This document shows, piece after piece, positions 42,048-49,308 of a stretch of DNA of 49,308 bases. The DNA comes from Caulobacter segnis (GTDB lineage Bacteria > Pseudomonadota > Alphaproteobacteria > Caulobacterales > Caulobacteraceae). The stretch is taken from positions 1-49,308 of the forward strand of contig NZ_QFQZ01000030.1 of assembly GCF_003243465.1 (NCBI RefSeq), in the 5' to 3' direction. The position numbers and the translations under genes were made by a program. Under the pieces are notes generated by a model. It saw nothing but the letters and a program-made list of their open reading frames with translations, made no database searches and had not been told where the DNA came from. The stretch's first letter is position 1. The number at the start of each line of letters is the position of its first letter.

Positions 42048-43935
42048 AAAACCCGTGGATCCGCTCCGCCAGGGCCTGGCTCACCCCCTCGACCTTGACC
42101 AGGTCCTCGACGCTCGCCCGGCTGACGCCCTTGGCTGAGCCGAACGCGTGGAGCAGGGCCTTCTTGCGGCCGGGGCCGACGCCCTCGATCTCATCCAGCG
42201 GGTTCTTCTTCAGGTCCATGGACCGGCGGGTGCGGTGAGCGCCGATGGCGAAGCGGTGGGCTTCGTCGCGCAGGCGCTGCAGGTAGTAGAGCACCGGCGA
42301 CTTGGGCTCGAGCATGAAGGGCGGTTGGCCCGGCAGGAAGAAGCGCTCGAGGCCGGCGTCGCGGTCGGGGCCCTTGGCCACCCCGACCACGGCGATGTCG
42401 TCGACGCCGAGGTCGGCCATGATCTCCAGCGCCGCGTCCAGCTGGCCCTTGCCGCCGTCCACGAGGACGAGGTCGGGGCGGTTGTCGCTGTCGCCTTCCT
42501 CCTCCTCCTTGACCAGGCGGGCGAAGCGGCGCTTCAGCACCTCCTTCATCATGCCGTAGTCGTCGCCGGGGGTGAGGTCGGCCCCGCGGATGTTGAACTT
42601 GCGGTACTGGCCCTTCATGAAGCCTTCCGGGCCGGCCACGATCATGCCGCCGACGGCGTTGGTGCCCTGGATGTGGCTGTTGTCGTAGACCTCGATCCGC
42701 TCGGGCGGGGCCTCCAGCTTGAAGGCCTCGCAGACCCCGGCGAGGAGCTTGGTCTGGGCCGAACCCTCGGCCATCTTGCGGCCAAGCGCTTCGCGGGCGT
42801 TGGTCAGCGCATGGCCGACCAGATCGGCCTTCTCGCCGCGCTTGGGGACGCTGATCTCGACCTTGCGGCCGCTTTTCACGCAGAACGCCTCGGCCAGCAG
42901 CGCGGCTTCCGCCGGCTGGACATTGGTCAGGATCAGGCGCGGGATCGGCTTGTCGTCGTAGAATTGGCCGAGGAAGGCGGTGATGATCCGCTGTTCCTCG
43001 GTGACGCCCTCCTCCTCGCTCTCATCGGCCGCGCCGGTGATGCGGGGGAAGTAGGCGCGGTTGCCCCAGTTCTGGCCGGCGCGGAAGAAGAACACCTGCA
43101 CGCAGGCCTGGCCGCCCTCGACGTGCAGGGCCACGACGTCGGCCTCGTCCACGGTCTCGGGATTGATCTGGGTCTCCTGGGCGACGCTGGACAGGGCGCG
43201 GATGCGGTCGCGCAGGCGGGCGGCGCGCTCGAACTCCAGGTCCTCGGCGGCCTCCTCCATCTGCTTGGCCATCGAGGCGATCACCGCGCGGGACTTGCCC
43301 CGCAGGAAGGCCTCGGCCTGGTCGACCAGGGCCTGGTAGTCGTCCTTGCCGATCAGGCCGGTGCAGGGGGCGGCGCAGCGCTTGATCTGGTGCAGCATGC
43401 AGGGCCGGTCGCGCGTCTCGTAGACGCTGTCGCTGCACGAGCGCAGCAGGAACGCCTTCTGCAGGGTGTTCAGCGTGCGGTTGACCGCCCAGGCGCTGGC
43501 GAAGGGCCCGAAATAGTCGCCCTTGATCGTGTGGGCGCCGCGGTGCTTGCGCAGCTGCGGGGCGTCGTGATCGCGGCGGATCATGATCTCGGGGAAGCTC
43601 TTGTCGTCGCGCAGCAGCACGTTGAAGCGCGGCTTCAGCGACTTGATCAGGTTGATCTCGAGCAGCAGGGCGTCGGCTTCGGTGCGGGTGGTGACGAACT
43701 CCATCGACCGCGTGGCGTCGACCATGTGGGCGATGCGGTTGGTGTGGAAGCGGCCCTGGGCGTACTGGATCACCCGCTTCTTCAGGCTCTTGGCCTTGCC
43801 GACGTACAGGACCTCGTCGGCCTCGCCGATCATCCGGTAAACGCCGGGCGCGTCGGGCAGCCGCGTGACCTCGTCCTTGATCAGGGCGGCGCCGGTCAGG
43901 CGGGGGGAGGGGGTGTCGGAAGTTACGTCGGTCAC
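42034..43935 (-). CDS. uvrC: Excinuclease ABC subunit C
   Basis: UvrC makes both incisions in nucleotide excision repair after UvrAB finds damage. The 633-residue protein has the GIY-YIG nuclease domain at the start (DAPGVYRMIGEADEVLYVGKAK as a split match), a Cys-rich segment (CSDSVYETRDRPCMLHQIKRC, here quoted in part), the UVR domain that binds UvrB (RAVIASMAKQMEEAAEDLEF), the RNase-H-like second nuclease (IEVYDNSHIQGTNAVGGM, LVLVDGGKGQL) and two helix-hairpin-helix motifs at the end (IEGVGPGRKKALLHAFGS). Length is normal. Downstream of the toxin gene on the same strand by 28 bases, so some read-through is likely. Confidence 0.97.
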   Translation of the reverse strand: MTDVTSDTPSPRLTGAALIKDEVTRLPDAPGVYRMIGEADEVLYVGKAKSLKKRVIQYAQGRFHTNRIAHMVDATRSMEFVTTRTEADALLLEINLIKSLKPRFNVLLRDDKSFPEIMIRRDHDAPQLRKHRGAHTIKGDYFGPFASAWAVNRTLNTLQKAFLLRSCSDSVYETRDRPCMLHQIKRCAAPCTGLIGKDDYQALVDQAEAFLRGKSRAVIASMAKQMEEAAEDLEFERAARLRDRIRALSSVAQETQINPETVDEADVVALHVEGGQACVQVFFFRAGQNWGNRAYFPRITGAADESEEEGVTEEQRIITAFLGQFYDDKPIPRLILTNVQPAEAALLAEAFCVKSGRKVEISVPKRGEKADLVGHALTNAREALGRKMAEGSAQTKLLAGVCEAFKLEAPPERIEVYDNSHIQGTNAVGGMIVAGPEGFMKGQYRKFNIRGADLTPGDDYGMMKEVLKRRFARLVKEEEEGDSDNRPDLVLVDGGKGQLDAALEIMADLGVDDIAVVGVAKGPDRDAGLERFFLPGQPPFMLEPKSPVLYYLQRLRDEAHRFAIGAHRTRRSMDLKKNPLDEIEGVGPGRKKALLHAFGSAKGVSRASVEDLVKVEGVSQALAERIHGFFRKG

Positions 43936-43963
43936 GGGGGAGATATAGGCGAGTCCGAGGCGG

Positions 43964-44242
43964 TCAGCGACGTTCGAGGCTGTGTCGGATGCGGAGGATC
44001 ACGACCGCGTCCGGATACACGCGATACTGCAGGACATAACCGTGGGCGCCGAACGAGACGTAAAGTTCTCGCATGTTCTGGGATTTGCGGCGGCCGAGGT
44101 CGGAATGCTGGGCGAGCTGATCGGCTCTGTTCAGGATAAGGTCGATGGCCCGGTCGGCCGCCGAGGGCGCTCGGTTCAGCAGCCAGCGCCGCAACTTGGT
44201 CAAGTCACGTCTGGCCCGCGGGCCGAGCTCGACGGATTTCAT
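43964..44242 (-). CDS. RelE/ParE-family toxin
   Basis: A 92-residue basic protein with the ParE/RelE fold pattern: an N-terminal strand (VELGPRARRDLTKL), two helices, then strands RELYVSFGAHGYVLQYRV and AVVILRIRHSLERR. The ending RIRHSLERR is typical of ParE. ParE toxins poison gyrase and RelE toxins cut mRNA on the ribosome; sequence favours ParE. It overlaps the antitoxin gene by four bases (ATGA), with the antitoxin first, the usual order. An upstream ATG at 44308 is less likely because it lies well inside the antitoxin frame. Confidence 0.88.
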   Translation of the reverse strand: MKSVELGPRARRDLTKLRRWLLNRAPSAADRAIDLILNRADQLAQHSDLGRRKSQNMRELYVSFGAHGYVLQYRVYPDAVVILRIRHSLERR

Positions 44243-44529
44243 CCCCTGGCCTTGATCCTCGGCTCGGGCGGCGGCAGTTCGTTTTCGGTGTCCCAAGAGG
44301 CGACCCAACGCTTGACGTCCTCAAGCGGAATACCGCCATCTCGGCGGACCTCGTCGGAATGGGCGCGCAGTTCACGCCAATAAGCGTCGTCGTCGGTATA
44401 GCCCCAATCCTCGTCGGACATCACGTGAAGGGCGTCGATCGCGTAAGCGTCGACATCCTTTCCCTCGGCCTCCGCAGAGGCTTTCAAGCGTGACGCAAGC
44501 TCGGCGGGAATTGTGATCGTCAGATCCAT
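44239..44529 (-). CDS. Antitoxin of the ParE-type module
   Basis: A 96-residue protein: an N-terminal ribbon-helix-helix DNA-binding part (MDLTITIPAELASRLKASAE) and an acidic C-terminal part (SDEDWGYTDDDAYWRELR, then IPLEDVKRWVASWDTENE) that should wrap the toxin. The dimer is expected to repress its own promoter, where ATGTTC half-sites overlap the start codon. There is almost no room for a leader, so transcription may begin at or very near the ATG. Confidence 0.85.
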   Translation of the reverse strand: MDLTITIPAELASRLKASAEAEGKDVDAYAIDALHVMSDEDWGYTDDDAYWRELRAHSDEVRRDGGIPLEDVKRWVASWDTENELPPPEPRIKARG

Positions 44530-44544
44530 GTTCTAACTATGTTC
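44528..44544. promoter_or_regulatory. Direct-repeat operator of the toxin-antitoxin module
   Basis: ATGTTC-TAACT-ATGTTC: two identical half-sites 11 bases apart, one helical turn, at the antitoxin start. Spacing and place fit binding of two ribbon-helix-helix dimers. Confidence 0.5.
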
Positions 44545-44590
44545 CACTTCCCGTTTGTCGTCAACGCGCTCCGGCGCTATGACGCGCCCC

Positions 44591-45211
44591 ATGACCACGC
44601 GCAGCCTCTTCGCCACCCCGATCTACCAGGCCAGTCTCGCCGGCGAGAAGGGGTTCGAGACCTTCATCGACGACCTGCACGACGCCTGCGTCGCCATCGC
44701 CGAGGAGGACGAGGCCGGCCAGGCCTGGGCCTACAACAAGGGCTATCTGGGCTATACGTCCTACGCCTCGCTGAACGACCTGCCGCAGCGCGACAGCCTG
44801 TTCGCCGACCTGAAAAAGAAGCTCGACAAGCACGCGGCGGCCTTCGCCAAGGACCTGTGCTTCGACCTGGGGGCCGGCAAGCTGGTCATGGACAGCTTCT
44901 GGATCAACATCCTGGAGCCGGGCGGCCAGCACACCGGCCACATTCACCCGCACAGCGTCATCTCCGGCACGATCTACGTGACCATCCCGCCGGGCGCCTC
45001 GGCCCTGAAGTTCGAGGACCCGCGCCTGCCGATGATGATGGCCGCGCCCAACCGCCTTCCCGACGCGCCCGAGAGCCTGCAGCCGTTCGTCTACATCCAG
45101 CCGGCGCCCGGGACGATCCTGTTGTGGGAGAGCTGGCTGCGCCACGAGGTGACGCCCAACCAGGCCGACGAGCAGCGGATCAGCGTCAGCTTCAACTACG
45201 CCTGGCGGTAG
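44591..45211 (+). CDS. 2OG-Fe(II) oxygenase, TIGR02466 type
   Basis: A 206-residue cytosolic protein of the putative 2-oxoglutarate/iron oxygenase group. Candidate iron ligands are His117 and His119 in HTGHIHPHSVISG and His185 in SWLRHEVTPN; Arg196 in QRISVSFNY should bind 2-oxoglutarate. The opening LFATPIYQASL is typical of the family. Substrate unknown; related enzymes hydroxylate proteins or small molecules. The start at 44591 is chosen by family fit; ATG at 44579 or 44555 is possible. Divergent from the toxin-antitoxin module. Confidence 0.87.
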   Translation: MTTRSLFATPIYQASLAGEKGFETFIDDLHDACVAIAEEDEAGQAWAYNKGYLGYTSYASLNDLPQRDSLFADLKKKLDKHAAAFAKDLCFDLGAGKLVMDSFWINILEPGGQHTGHIHPHSVISGTIYVTIPPGASALKFEDPRLPMMMAAPNRLPDAPESLQPFVYIQPAPGTILLWESWLRHEVTPNQADEQRISVSFNYAWR

Positions 45212-45238
45212 GGGGGCTTCGGTTTCTCCAGCGCTCCT

Positions 45239-45374
45239 CCCTCCGATCTTCCCGGCGAATGCCGGGATCCAGATCGAATGCACGAGTGACGATCCGGCTG
45301 GTGACGGTTGATGGCGCGTCATCCCCAGTCGCTCCGGATGAATGTGGGCCCCGGCATTCGCCGGGGAGGTCGGT
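45239..45374. repeat. Intergenic repeat, family D, copy 2
   Basis: Inverted relative to 10678-10845: GATCTTCCCGGCGAATGCCGGGA at the start (two hairpin arms CCCGGC and GCCGGG), ATGGCGCGTCATCCC in the middle, and GGATGAATGTGGGCCCCGGC with GCCGGGGAGGTCGG at the end. It lies between the oxygenase gene and the AI-2E transporter gene. Confidence 0.75.
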
Positions 45375-45482
45375 GTTTTGGAAGGGCTCCGCCACCGTGA
45401 AGCATCCGCTCACCCCTGAACGGTGGCGCTTGCCGCTGCGGAAATGGTATCGCCCGCGGAGGACCACCCCGCGGAAAGCCTC

Positions 45483-46511
45483 ATGACCAAGCCCGGCACA
45501 TCGTTCCTGGTGAACTTCGCCATGGCCTCGGCCCTGCTGTACGTGTTTCGGGGCGTGCTGTGGCCGTTCACCCTGGCGCTGGTGCTGGCCATCCTGATCA
45601 TGTCGCTCAGCGAGCGGGTCGTGCGGCTGTTGCCCAGGGCGCGGCGCTGGATGGTGTTCGCGATCACCGCCGTGATCGTCGGCGGGATCATCGTCGCCAG
45701 CATGGCGGTGGTGATCGAGGGCGCCTCGCGGATCGTCGGCGAGATTCCGGCCATGCTGGCGCGCATCGACCAACTGCTGGCGACGGTCCCCGCGCCGGGC
45801 GGCGGACGCCTCAGCCTGGAGGCCCTGGCAGAGAAGGTCGAGCTGGGGCCGGTCGCCGACCGCCTGCTGGGCAGCGTCCAGGACGCCTCGGCGGGCCTGG
45901 GCCTGACCCTGATCTTCCTGTTCTTCCTGCTGCTGTCCAAGCCGATGATCGAGAAGCGGGTCGAGTCGATCATCGCCTCGCGCGGCGGGCGGGGCCTGGC
46001 GACGGTGCTGGAGCGCAGCTTCTCGGGCGTCGAGAGCTACATGTACGTCCAGTCGGTCACCGGCCTGATGATCGCGGTCGGGGCGGGCGTGGTCATGGCC
46101 GCCGTCGGCCTGGACAACGCCCTGTTCTGGAGCCTGGTGATCTTCCTGTTCTCGTACCTGCCGGTGCTGGGCGTCCTGGCCGGCAGCGTCGGGCCGACCC
46201 TGTTCGCCCTGCTGCAGTTCCCCAGCCTGACGCCGGCGATCGCGGTGTTCGTCGGGATCCAGGTCGTCTCGTCGATCGTCGGCAACCTGGTCCTGCCCAA
46301 GATGCAGGCCGACAGCCAGAACATCGACCCGGCCGCCAGCCTGATCGCGGTCGGCATGTGGACGGTGCTGTGGGGCGTGCCCGGCGCCTTCCTGGCCATC
46401 CCCCTGACCCTGGCCTTGATGTACGCCCTGGCCCAGTACGAGGACCTGCGCTGGCTGGCCGTCCTGATCTCCCACGACGGCGACCCGACGCCGATGGAGC
46501 CGGCGGAGTAA
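45483..46511 (+). CDS. AI-2E family transporter
   Basis: A 342-residue membrane protein of the PerM/TqsA family with about seven or eight helices: FLVNFAMASALLYVF and FTLALVLAILIMSL near the start, LTLIFLFFLLLSKP in the middle, then a long cytosolic or re-entrant stretch and LVIFLFSYLPVLGVLAGSV followed by FVGIQVVSSIVGNLVLPKM. The IVGNLVLPKMQADS block is characteristic. Family members include exporters of autoinducer-2 and sodium/proton antiporters; the role here is open. Possible starts are ATG 45483, ATG 45444 and GTG 45423; the first leads directly into the first helix. Confidence 0.88.
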   Translation: MTKPGTSFLVNFAMASALLYVFRGVLWPFTLALVLAILIMSLSERVVRLLPRARRWMVFAITAVIVGGIIVASMAVVIEGASRIVGEIPAMLARIDQLLATVPAPGGGRLSLEALAEKVELGPVADRLLGSVQDASAGLGLTLIFLFFLLLSKPMIEKRVESIIASRGGRGLATVLERSFSGVESYMYVQSVTGLMIAVGAGVVMAAVGLDNALFWSLVIFLFSYLPVLGVLAGSVGPTLFALLQFPSLTPAIAVFVGIQVVSSIVGNLVLPKMQADSQNIDPAASLIAVGMWTVLWGVPGAFLAIPLTLALMYALAQYEDLRWLAVLISHDGDPTPMEPAE

Positions 46512-46518
46512 CACACAT

Positions 46519-46639
46519 CCCGTGTCATCCCGGCCGGAAGACCGCGTAGCGGGCTGCAGAGCCGGGACCCAGGGGCCACCGCACTGCCGTTTGTCCTGGG
46601 TCCCGGCTCTCCGCTTCGCTGCGGCCGGGATGACACGGG
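46519..46639. repeat. Intergenic palindromic repeat, family C, copy 2
   Basis: CCCGTGTCATCCCGGCC at one end pairs with GGCCGGGATGACACGGG at the other, enclosing GAGCCGGGACCCAGG and CCTGGGTCCCGGCTC, a nested second stem. The whole element can fold into one long hairpin. It separates the AI-2E transporter gene from the converging DUF393 gene and could terminate both. Confidence 0.85.
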
Positions 46640-46655
46640 TTTTGGGCTTTAACGG

Positions 46656-47012
46656 TCAGCGTTCCCGCTGCTTGAAGAACCGCTGCAGCCTGGGCCGCAC
46701 GCGCAGGAACCGCCGGTAGAGGGCGTCCAGCGCCTTCAGCGCCCAAGGCCGTCGCGCCAGCAGGCCGAAGGGCCTCAGCATCGGGATCGCCCGCCACATC
46801 GCCGCGAAGGCCGCCGCGCCGGACAGCAGCTGGCCGTCCTCGCGGGCGTGGAACCTGGCCAGCAGCTCGGCGCGGTCGATCGGGCAGCTGGCGTCCTCGC
46901 TCGCCACATCGATGAAGCTGATAGCCTCCCGTCGATCCAGCCGGCGCATCAGGGCGATCTCGCGGACGCACAGCGGGCACGCGCCGTCGAACCACACCGT
47001 CACCTGAGCCAT
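46656..47012 (-). CDS. DUF393 (DCC-family) thiol-oxidoreductase-like protein
   Basis: A 118-residue protein with the hallmark FDGACPLCVREI at 8-19 (Asp9, Cys12, Cys15), a DxxCxxC motif on a thioredoxin-like fold. The following segments, ISFIDVASEDA and AAFAAMWRAIPMLRP, are typical of the family. The function is not established; a redox role is inferred from the cysteine pair. No signal peptide, so cytosolic. Start at 47012, divergent from the oleate hydratase gene by 136 bases. Confidence 0.9.
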   Translation of the reverse strand: MAQVTVWFDGACPLCVREIALMRRLDRREAISFIDVASEDASCPIDRAELLARFHAREDGQLLSGAAAFAAMWRAIPMLRPFGLLARRPWALKALDALYRRFLRVRPRLQRFFKQRER

Positions 47013-47148
47013 GGGCGCGCCCTCCAGACTTCGCGCCTGAGGTGGGGCCGGCCAGCGTCGCCGTCAATCCTTGACGCGGCGCAAGGCGGGGCGCGGCGCG
47101 CAGGCCGACAACGCCGGCCTCGATCAAGCGTACGGAAGGATCTGGGCC

Positions 47149-48711
47149 ATGAAACACTATTTTGTCGGCGGCGGGATCGGCGCCCTGGCTGGAGCCGCCT
47201 TCCTGATCCGCGACGCGGGCGTTCCCGGCGCGGACATCACGATCTACGAAAAGAACCCCAAGGTGTTCGGCGGCTCCCTGGACGGCTCGCGCCTGCCGGA
47301 CGGCTCGTACTCGCTGCGCGGCGGGCGGATGCTGACCACCGACCACTACGAGTGCACCTGGGACCTCTTGTCGACCATCCCCAGCGTCGACGCGCCCGGC
47401 CAGACGGTGCGCGAGCAGACCATCGCCTTCAACAAGCAGGTCGTCGCCCACTCGCAGGCCCGCCTCGTCGACCGCAACCTGCACAAGGTCGACGTCACCC
47501 ACCTGGGCTTTTCGATGCAGGACCGGCTGGAGCTGGTGCGGCTGATGCAGACTCCGGAGGAGACTCTGGGCGACACGCCCATCACCGACTGGCTGTCGCC
47601 GCCGTTCTTCGAGACCAATTTCTGGTTCATGTGGCAGACGACCTTCGCCTTCCAGCCCTGGCACAGCGCCGTCGAGCTGAAGCGCTACTTCCACCGGTTC
47701 ATGAACGAGTTCCCGCGCATCGAGACGCTCGGCGGGGTCAAGCGCACGGTCTACAACCAGTATGACGCCATCGTCGCGCCGCTGGAGCGCTGGCTGCGCG
47801 AGCGCGGCGTGAACTTCGTCGGCGACACGGCCGTCACCGACATGGAGGTCGTCACCGAGGCCGGCCGCCACCGCGTCGCCCGACTGACCCTGGATCGCGA
47901 AGGCAAGGTCGAGACGGTCGAGGTCGCGCCCGACGATCTCGTCTTCTACCAGAACGGCTCGATGACCGACGCCACCAGCCTCGGGACGATGGACGCCCCG
48001 CCGCCGGCCATGACCAAGGCCGACAGCCAGGGCTGGGCGCTGTGGGAAAAGATCGCCGCCGGCCGCCCCGAGTTCGGCAACCCGGCCGCCTTCAACACCC
48101 AGATCACCCGCAGCCTGTGGGAGTCGTTCACCGTCACCTGCCGCAACCCGAAGTTCTTCGACGCCATGACCGCCTTCAGCGGCAACGCGGCCGGGACCGG
48201 GGGGCTGGTGACCTTCAAGGACTCGCGCTGGCTGATGTCGGTGGTGCTGTACCACCAGCCGCACTTCCTGGATCAGCCGAAGGGCTGGTCGGTGTTCTGG
48301 GGCTACGCCCTGCATCCCGACCGGGTCGGCGACTTCGTGGCCAAGCCGATGAGCCAGTGCGGCGGGCGCGAGATCCTCGAGGAACTGTGCGGTCATCTGG
48401 GCCTGGAGCTGGACGTCTTCGAGGACGCCACCTGCGTGCCGTGCCGGCTGCCCTACATCACCTCGATGTTCATGCCGCGCCGCAAGGAAGACCGGCCGCT
48501 GCCGGTCCCGGAAACCTCGGTGAACCTGGCCTTCGTCAGCCAGTTCGTGGAGATCCCCGACGACGTGGTGTTCACGGTCGAATACTCGGTGCGCGCCGCC
48601 CAGACGGCGGTCTACCGGCTGAAGGGTGTCCACCGCGCGATCCCGCCGATCACCCGCCACGACCACGCGCCCGAGGTGCTGCTGCGTACGGTGGTCAAGG
48701 CGATGCGCTAA
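47149..48711 (+). CDS. Oleate hydratase (MCRA family)
   Basis: A 520-residue FAD-containing enzyme that adds water to the cis-9 double bond of oleate and similar acids to give 10-hydroxy fatty acids, thought to detoxify free fatty acids. The dinucleotide motif is VGGGIGALAGAAFLIRDA (6-23), followed by YEKNPKVFGGSLDG. Other family blocks are GGRMLTTDHYECTWDLL, FWFMWQTTFAFQPWHSAVEL and VYNQYDAIVAPLERWL. Length is slightly below the usual 550-590. The start at 47149 follows GGAAGGA; 26 more codons upstream are open but lack the fold. A family C hairpin follows the stop. Confidence 0.94.
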   Translation: MKHYFVGGGIGALAGAAFLIRDAGVPGADITIYEKNPKVFGGSLDGSRLPDGSYSLRGGRMLTTDHYECTWDLLSTIPSVDAPGQTVREQTIAFNKQVVAHSQARLVDRNLHKVDVTHLGFSMQDRLELVRLMQTPEETLGDTPITDWLSPPFFETNFWFMWQTTFAFQPWHSAVELKRYFHRFMNEFPRIETLGGVKRTVYNQYDAIVAPLERWLRERGVNFVGDTAVTDMEVVTEAGRHRVARLTLDREGKVETVEVAPDDLVFYQNGSMTDATSLGTMDAPPPAMTKADSQGWALWEKIAAGRPEFGNPAAFNTQITRSLWESFTVTCRNPKFFDAMTAFSGNAAGTGGLVTFKDSRWLMSVVLYHQPHFLDQPKGWSVFWGYALHPDRVGDFVAKPMSQCGGREILEELCGHLGLELDVFEDATCVPCRLPYITSMFMPRRKEDRPLPVPETSVNLAFVSQFVEIPDDVVFTVEYSVRAAQTAVYRLKGVHRAIPPITRHDHAPEVLLRTVVKAMR

Positions 48712-48717
48712 AATACG

Positions 48718-48759
48718 GTGTCATCCCGGATAGCCTCTGCGAGGTTTCCGGGATGACAC
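48718..48759 (+). terminator. Family C hairpin after the oleate hydratase gene
   Basis: GTGTCATCCCGGA and TCCGGGATGACAC pair perfectly over 13 bases, seven bases past the stop codon. It is a short form of the repeat at 46519-46639 and probably terminates transcription despite lacking a T run. Confidence 0.65.
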
Positions 48760-48841
48760 GGCGTGTTTGGTGAAAGCCGCCTCTCGACGGCGTGCTTAGT
48801 CAGCGTCATCCTTCCCTTAGAAAGGGGAGGGAGAGCGCAAC

Positions 48842-49177
48842 ATGGCGCCGTTTCGACTGTTCCTGCTGACGTGCCTTGTGGTCATCGTCGGCTACACCAG
48901 CGTCACCATCGCCCACCACGGCTGGAACCTGCTGCCGATCTTCTTCGGCGACATGGCGGCGATGGGCTGGCCCGGCCAGTTCAATCTGGATTTCTTCTGC
49001 TTTCTCTTGCTGTCGGGCCTTTGGGTGTCGTGGCGCGGCGGCTTCAAGCCGGCCGCCATCGCCCTGGGCGTGGTGGCGGTGTTCGGCGGGATGCTGTTTC
49101 TGTCGATCTACCTGCTGGTCCTGCTGTCGCGCTCGGGCGGCGACATCCGCCGCGTACTGTTGGGCGAGCGGGCCTGA
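48842..49177 (+). CDS. Small membrane protein, three predicted helices
   Basis: A 111-residue hydrophobic protein with helices at about 5-24 (RLFLLTCLVVIVGYTSVTIA), 49-65 (LDFFCFLLLSGLWVSWR) and 70-94 (AAIALGVVAVFGGMLFLSIYLL). The loop HHGWNLLPIFFGDMAAMGWP carries paired histidines. The short basic tail (RRVLLGERA) is probably cytosolic. I do not recognise a named family. The ATG at 48842 follows GGGAGAG by six bases. It is followed at once by a family A repeat. Confidence 0.75.
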   Translation: MAPFRLFLLTCLVVIVGYTSVTIAHHGWNLLPIFFGDMAAMGWPGQFNLDFFCFLLLSGLWVSWRGGFKPAAIALGVVAVFGGMLFLSIYLLVLLSRSGGDIRRVLLGERA

Positions 49178-49183
49178 GCTGAT

Positions 49184-49308
49184 CCTTCCTCCCCATTAGG
49201 GGGAGGTGGATCGATGCGAATACGCATCGAGACGGAGGGGGTCCGCGTAGCGGTGATGCGACGGCGACCCCGCTGGCCCCCTCCACCGGCGTTCGCCGGT
49301 CCCCCTCC
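49184..49308. repeat. Intergenic palindromic repeat, family A, copy 3 (cut by the window end)
   Basis: Reads CCTTCCTCCCCATTAGGGGG, the palindrome CGATGCGAATACGCATCG, GAGACGGAGGGGGTCC and then CCCCCTCCACCGGCG with a CCGGCGTTCGCCGG hairpin. It is the inverted counterpart of 14653-14792. Confidence 0.85.

Noticed and set aside
42148..44139. A 663-codon open frame antisense to uvrC
   Set aside because: It is a shadow of uvrC without homology to a known fold or a ribosome site.

Overview
The window is a GC-rich (about 70% in most coding stretches), gene-dense alphaproteobacterial chromosome segment, most likely from Caulobacter or a close relative. Evidence for this: a perfect TTAA-N7-TTAA CtrA site, an alphaproteobacterial Fur-type box, three methyl-accepting chemotaxis proteins including soluble and multi-pass types, overlapping ATGA gene junctions, and several families of short palindromic intergenic repeats. 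The genus assignment is inference from sequence style and gene content.

Layout. 0-5.5 kb: epoxide hydrolase, EamA permease, a double-Cache chemoreceptor and a glutathione transferase. 5.6-9.5 kb: a small membrane protein coupled to a multi-pass chemoreceptor, greA, and an ELM1-family protein. 9.5-14.6 kb: HPP/CBS membrane protein, a small hypothetical, a glycerate-kinase-like P-loop kinase coupled to an HWE-type sensor kinase, then pgsA. 14.6-19.2 kb: cold-shock gene with long leader and a strong terminator, a 57-residue protein behind a Fur-like box, a patatin lipoprotein, an arsR-AHSA1-GST operon, and a DUF559 endonuclease gene bracketed by inverted copies of a repeat. 19.4-22.7 kb: carB.

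22.7-26.8 kb is accessory: a tightly packed lipoprotein / trypsin-like peptidase / six-helix membrane protein operon that I cannot match to a described system, plus two small membrane-protein genes. 26.9-30.5 kb: a DUF6311 membrane protein converging on gtrA-gtrB, together resembling a three-part glycan-modification (Gtr) set. 30.9-32.4 kb: a soluble chemoreceptor with a globin-like N-terminus and a C-terminal NWEEL tether. 32.5-36.7 kb: a protein with three TonB-C-like repeats, divergent from a 947-residue Ig-like repeat surface protein; the CtrA site lies between them.

36.7-42 kb is a defence island: an MmeI-like single-chain restriction-modification enzyme overlapping an Mrr-type nuclease gene, divergent from two coupled small membrane proteins. 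42-49.3 kb: uvrC, a ParE/antitoxin pair, a 2OG-Fe(II) oxygenase, an AI-2E-type transporter, a DUF393 protein, oleate hydratase and a small membrane protein.

The best candidates for undescribed biology are the lipoprotein-peptidase-membrane operon, the MmeI/Mrr island with its flanking membrane pair, and the DUF559 gene carried inside terminal inverted repeats. No rRNA, tRNA, CRISPR array, IS transposase or prophage gene was seen. All positions and motifs were read by eye; no database search or folding was run.
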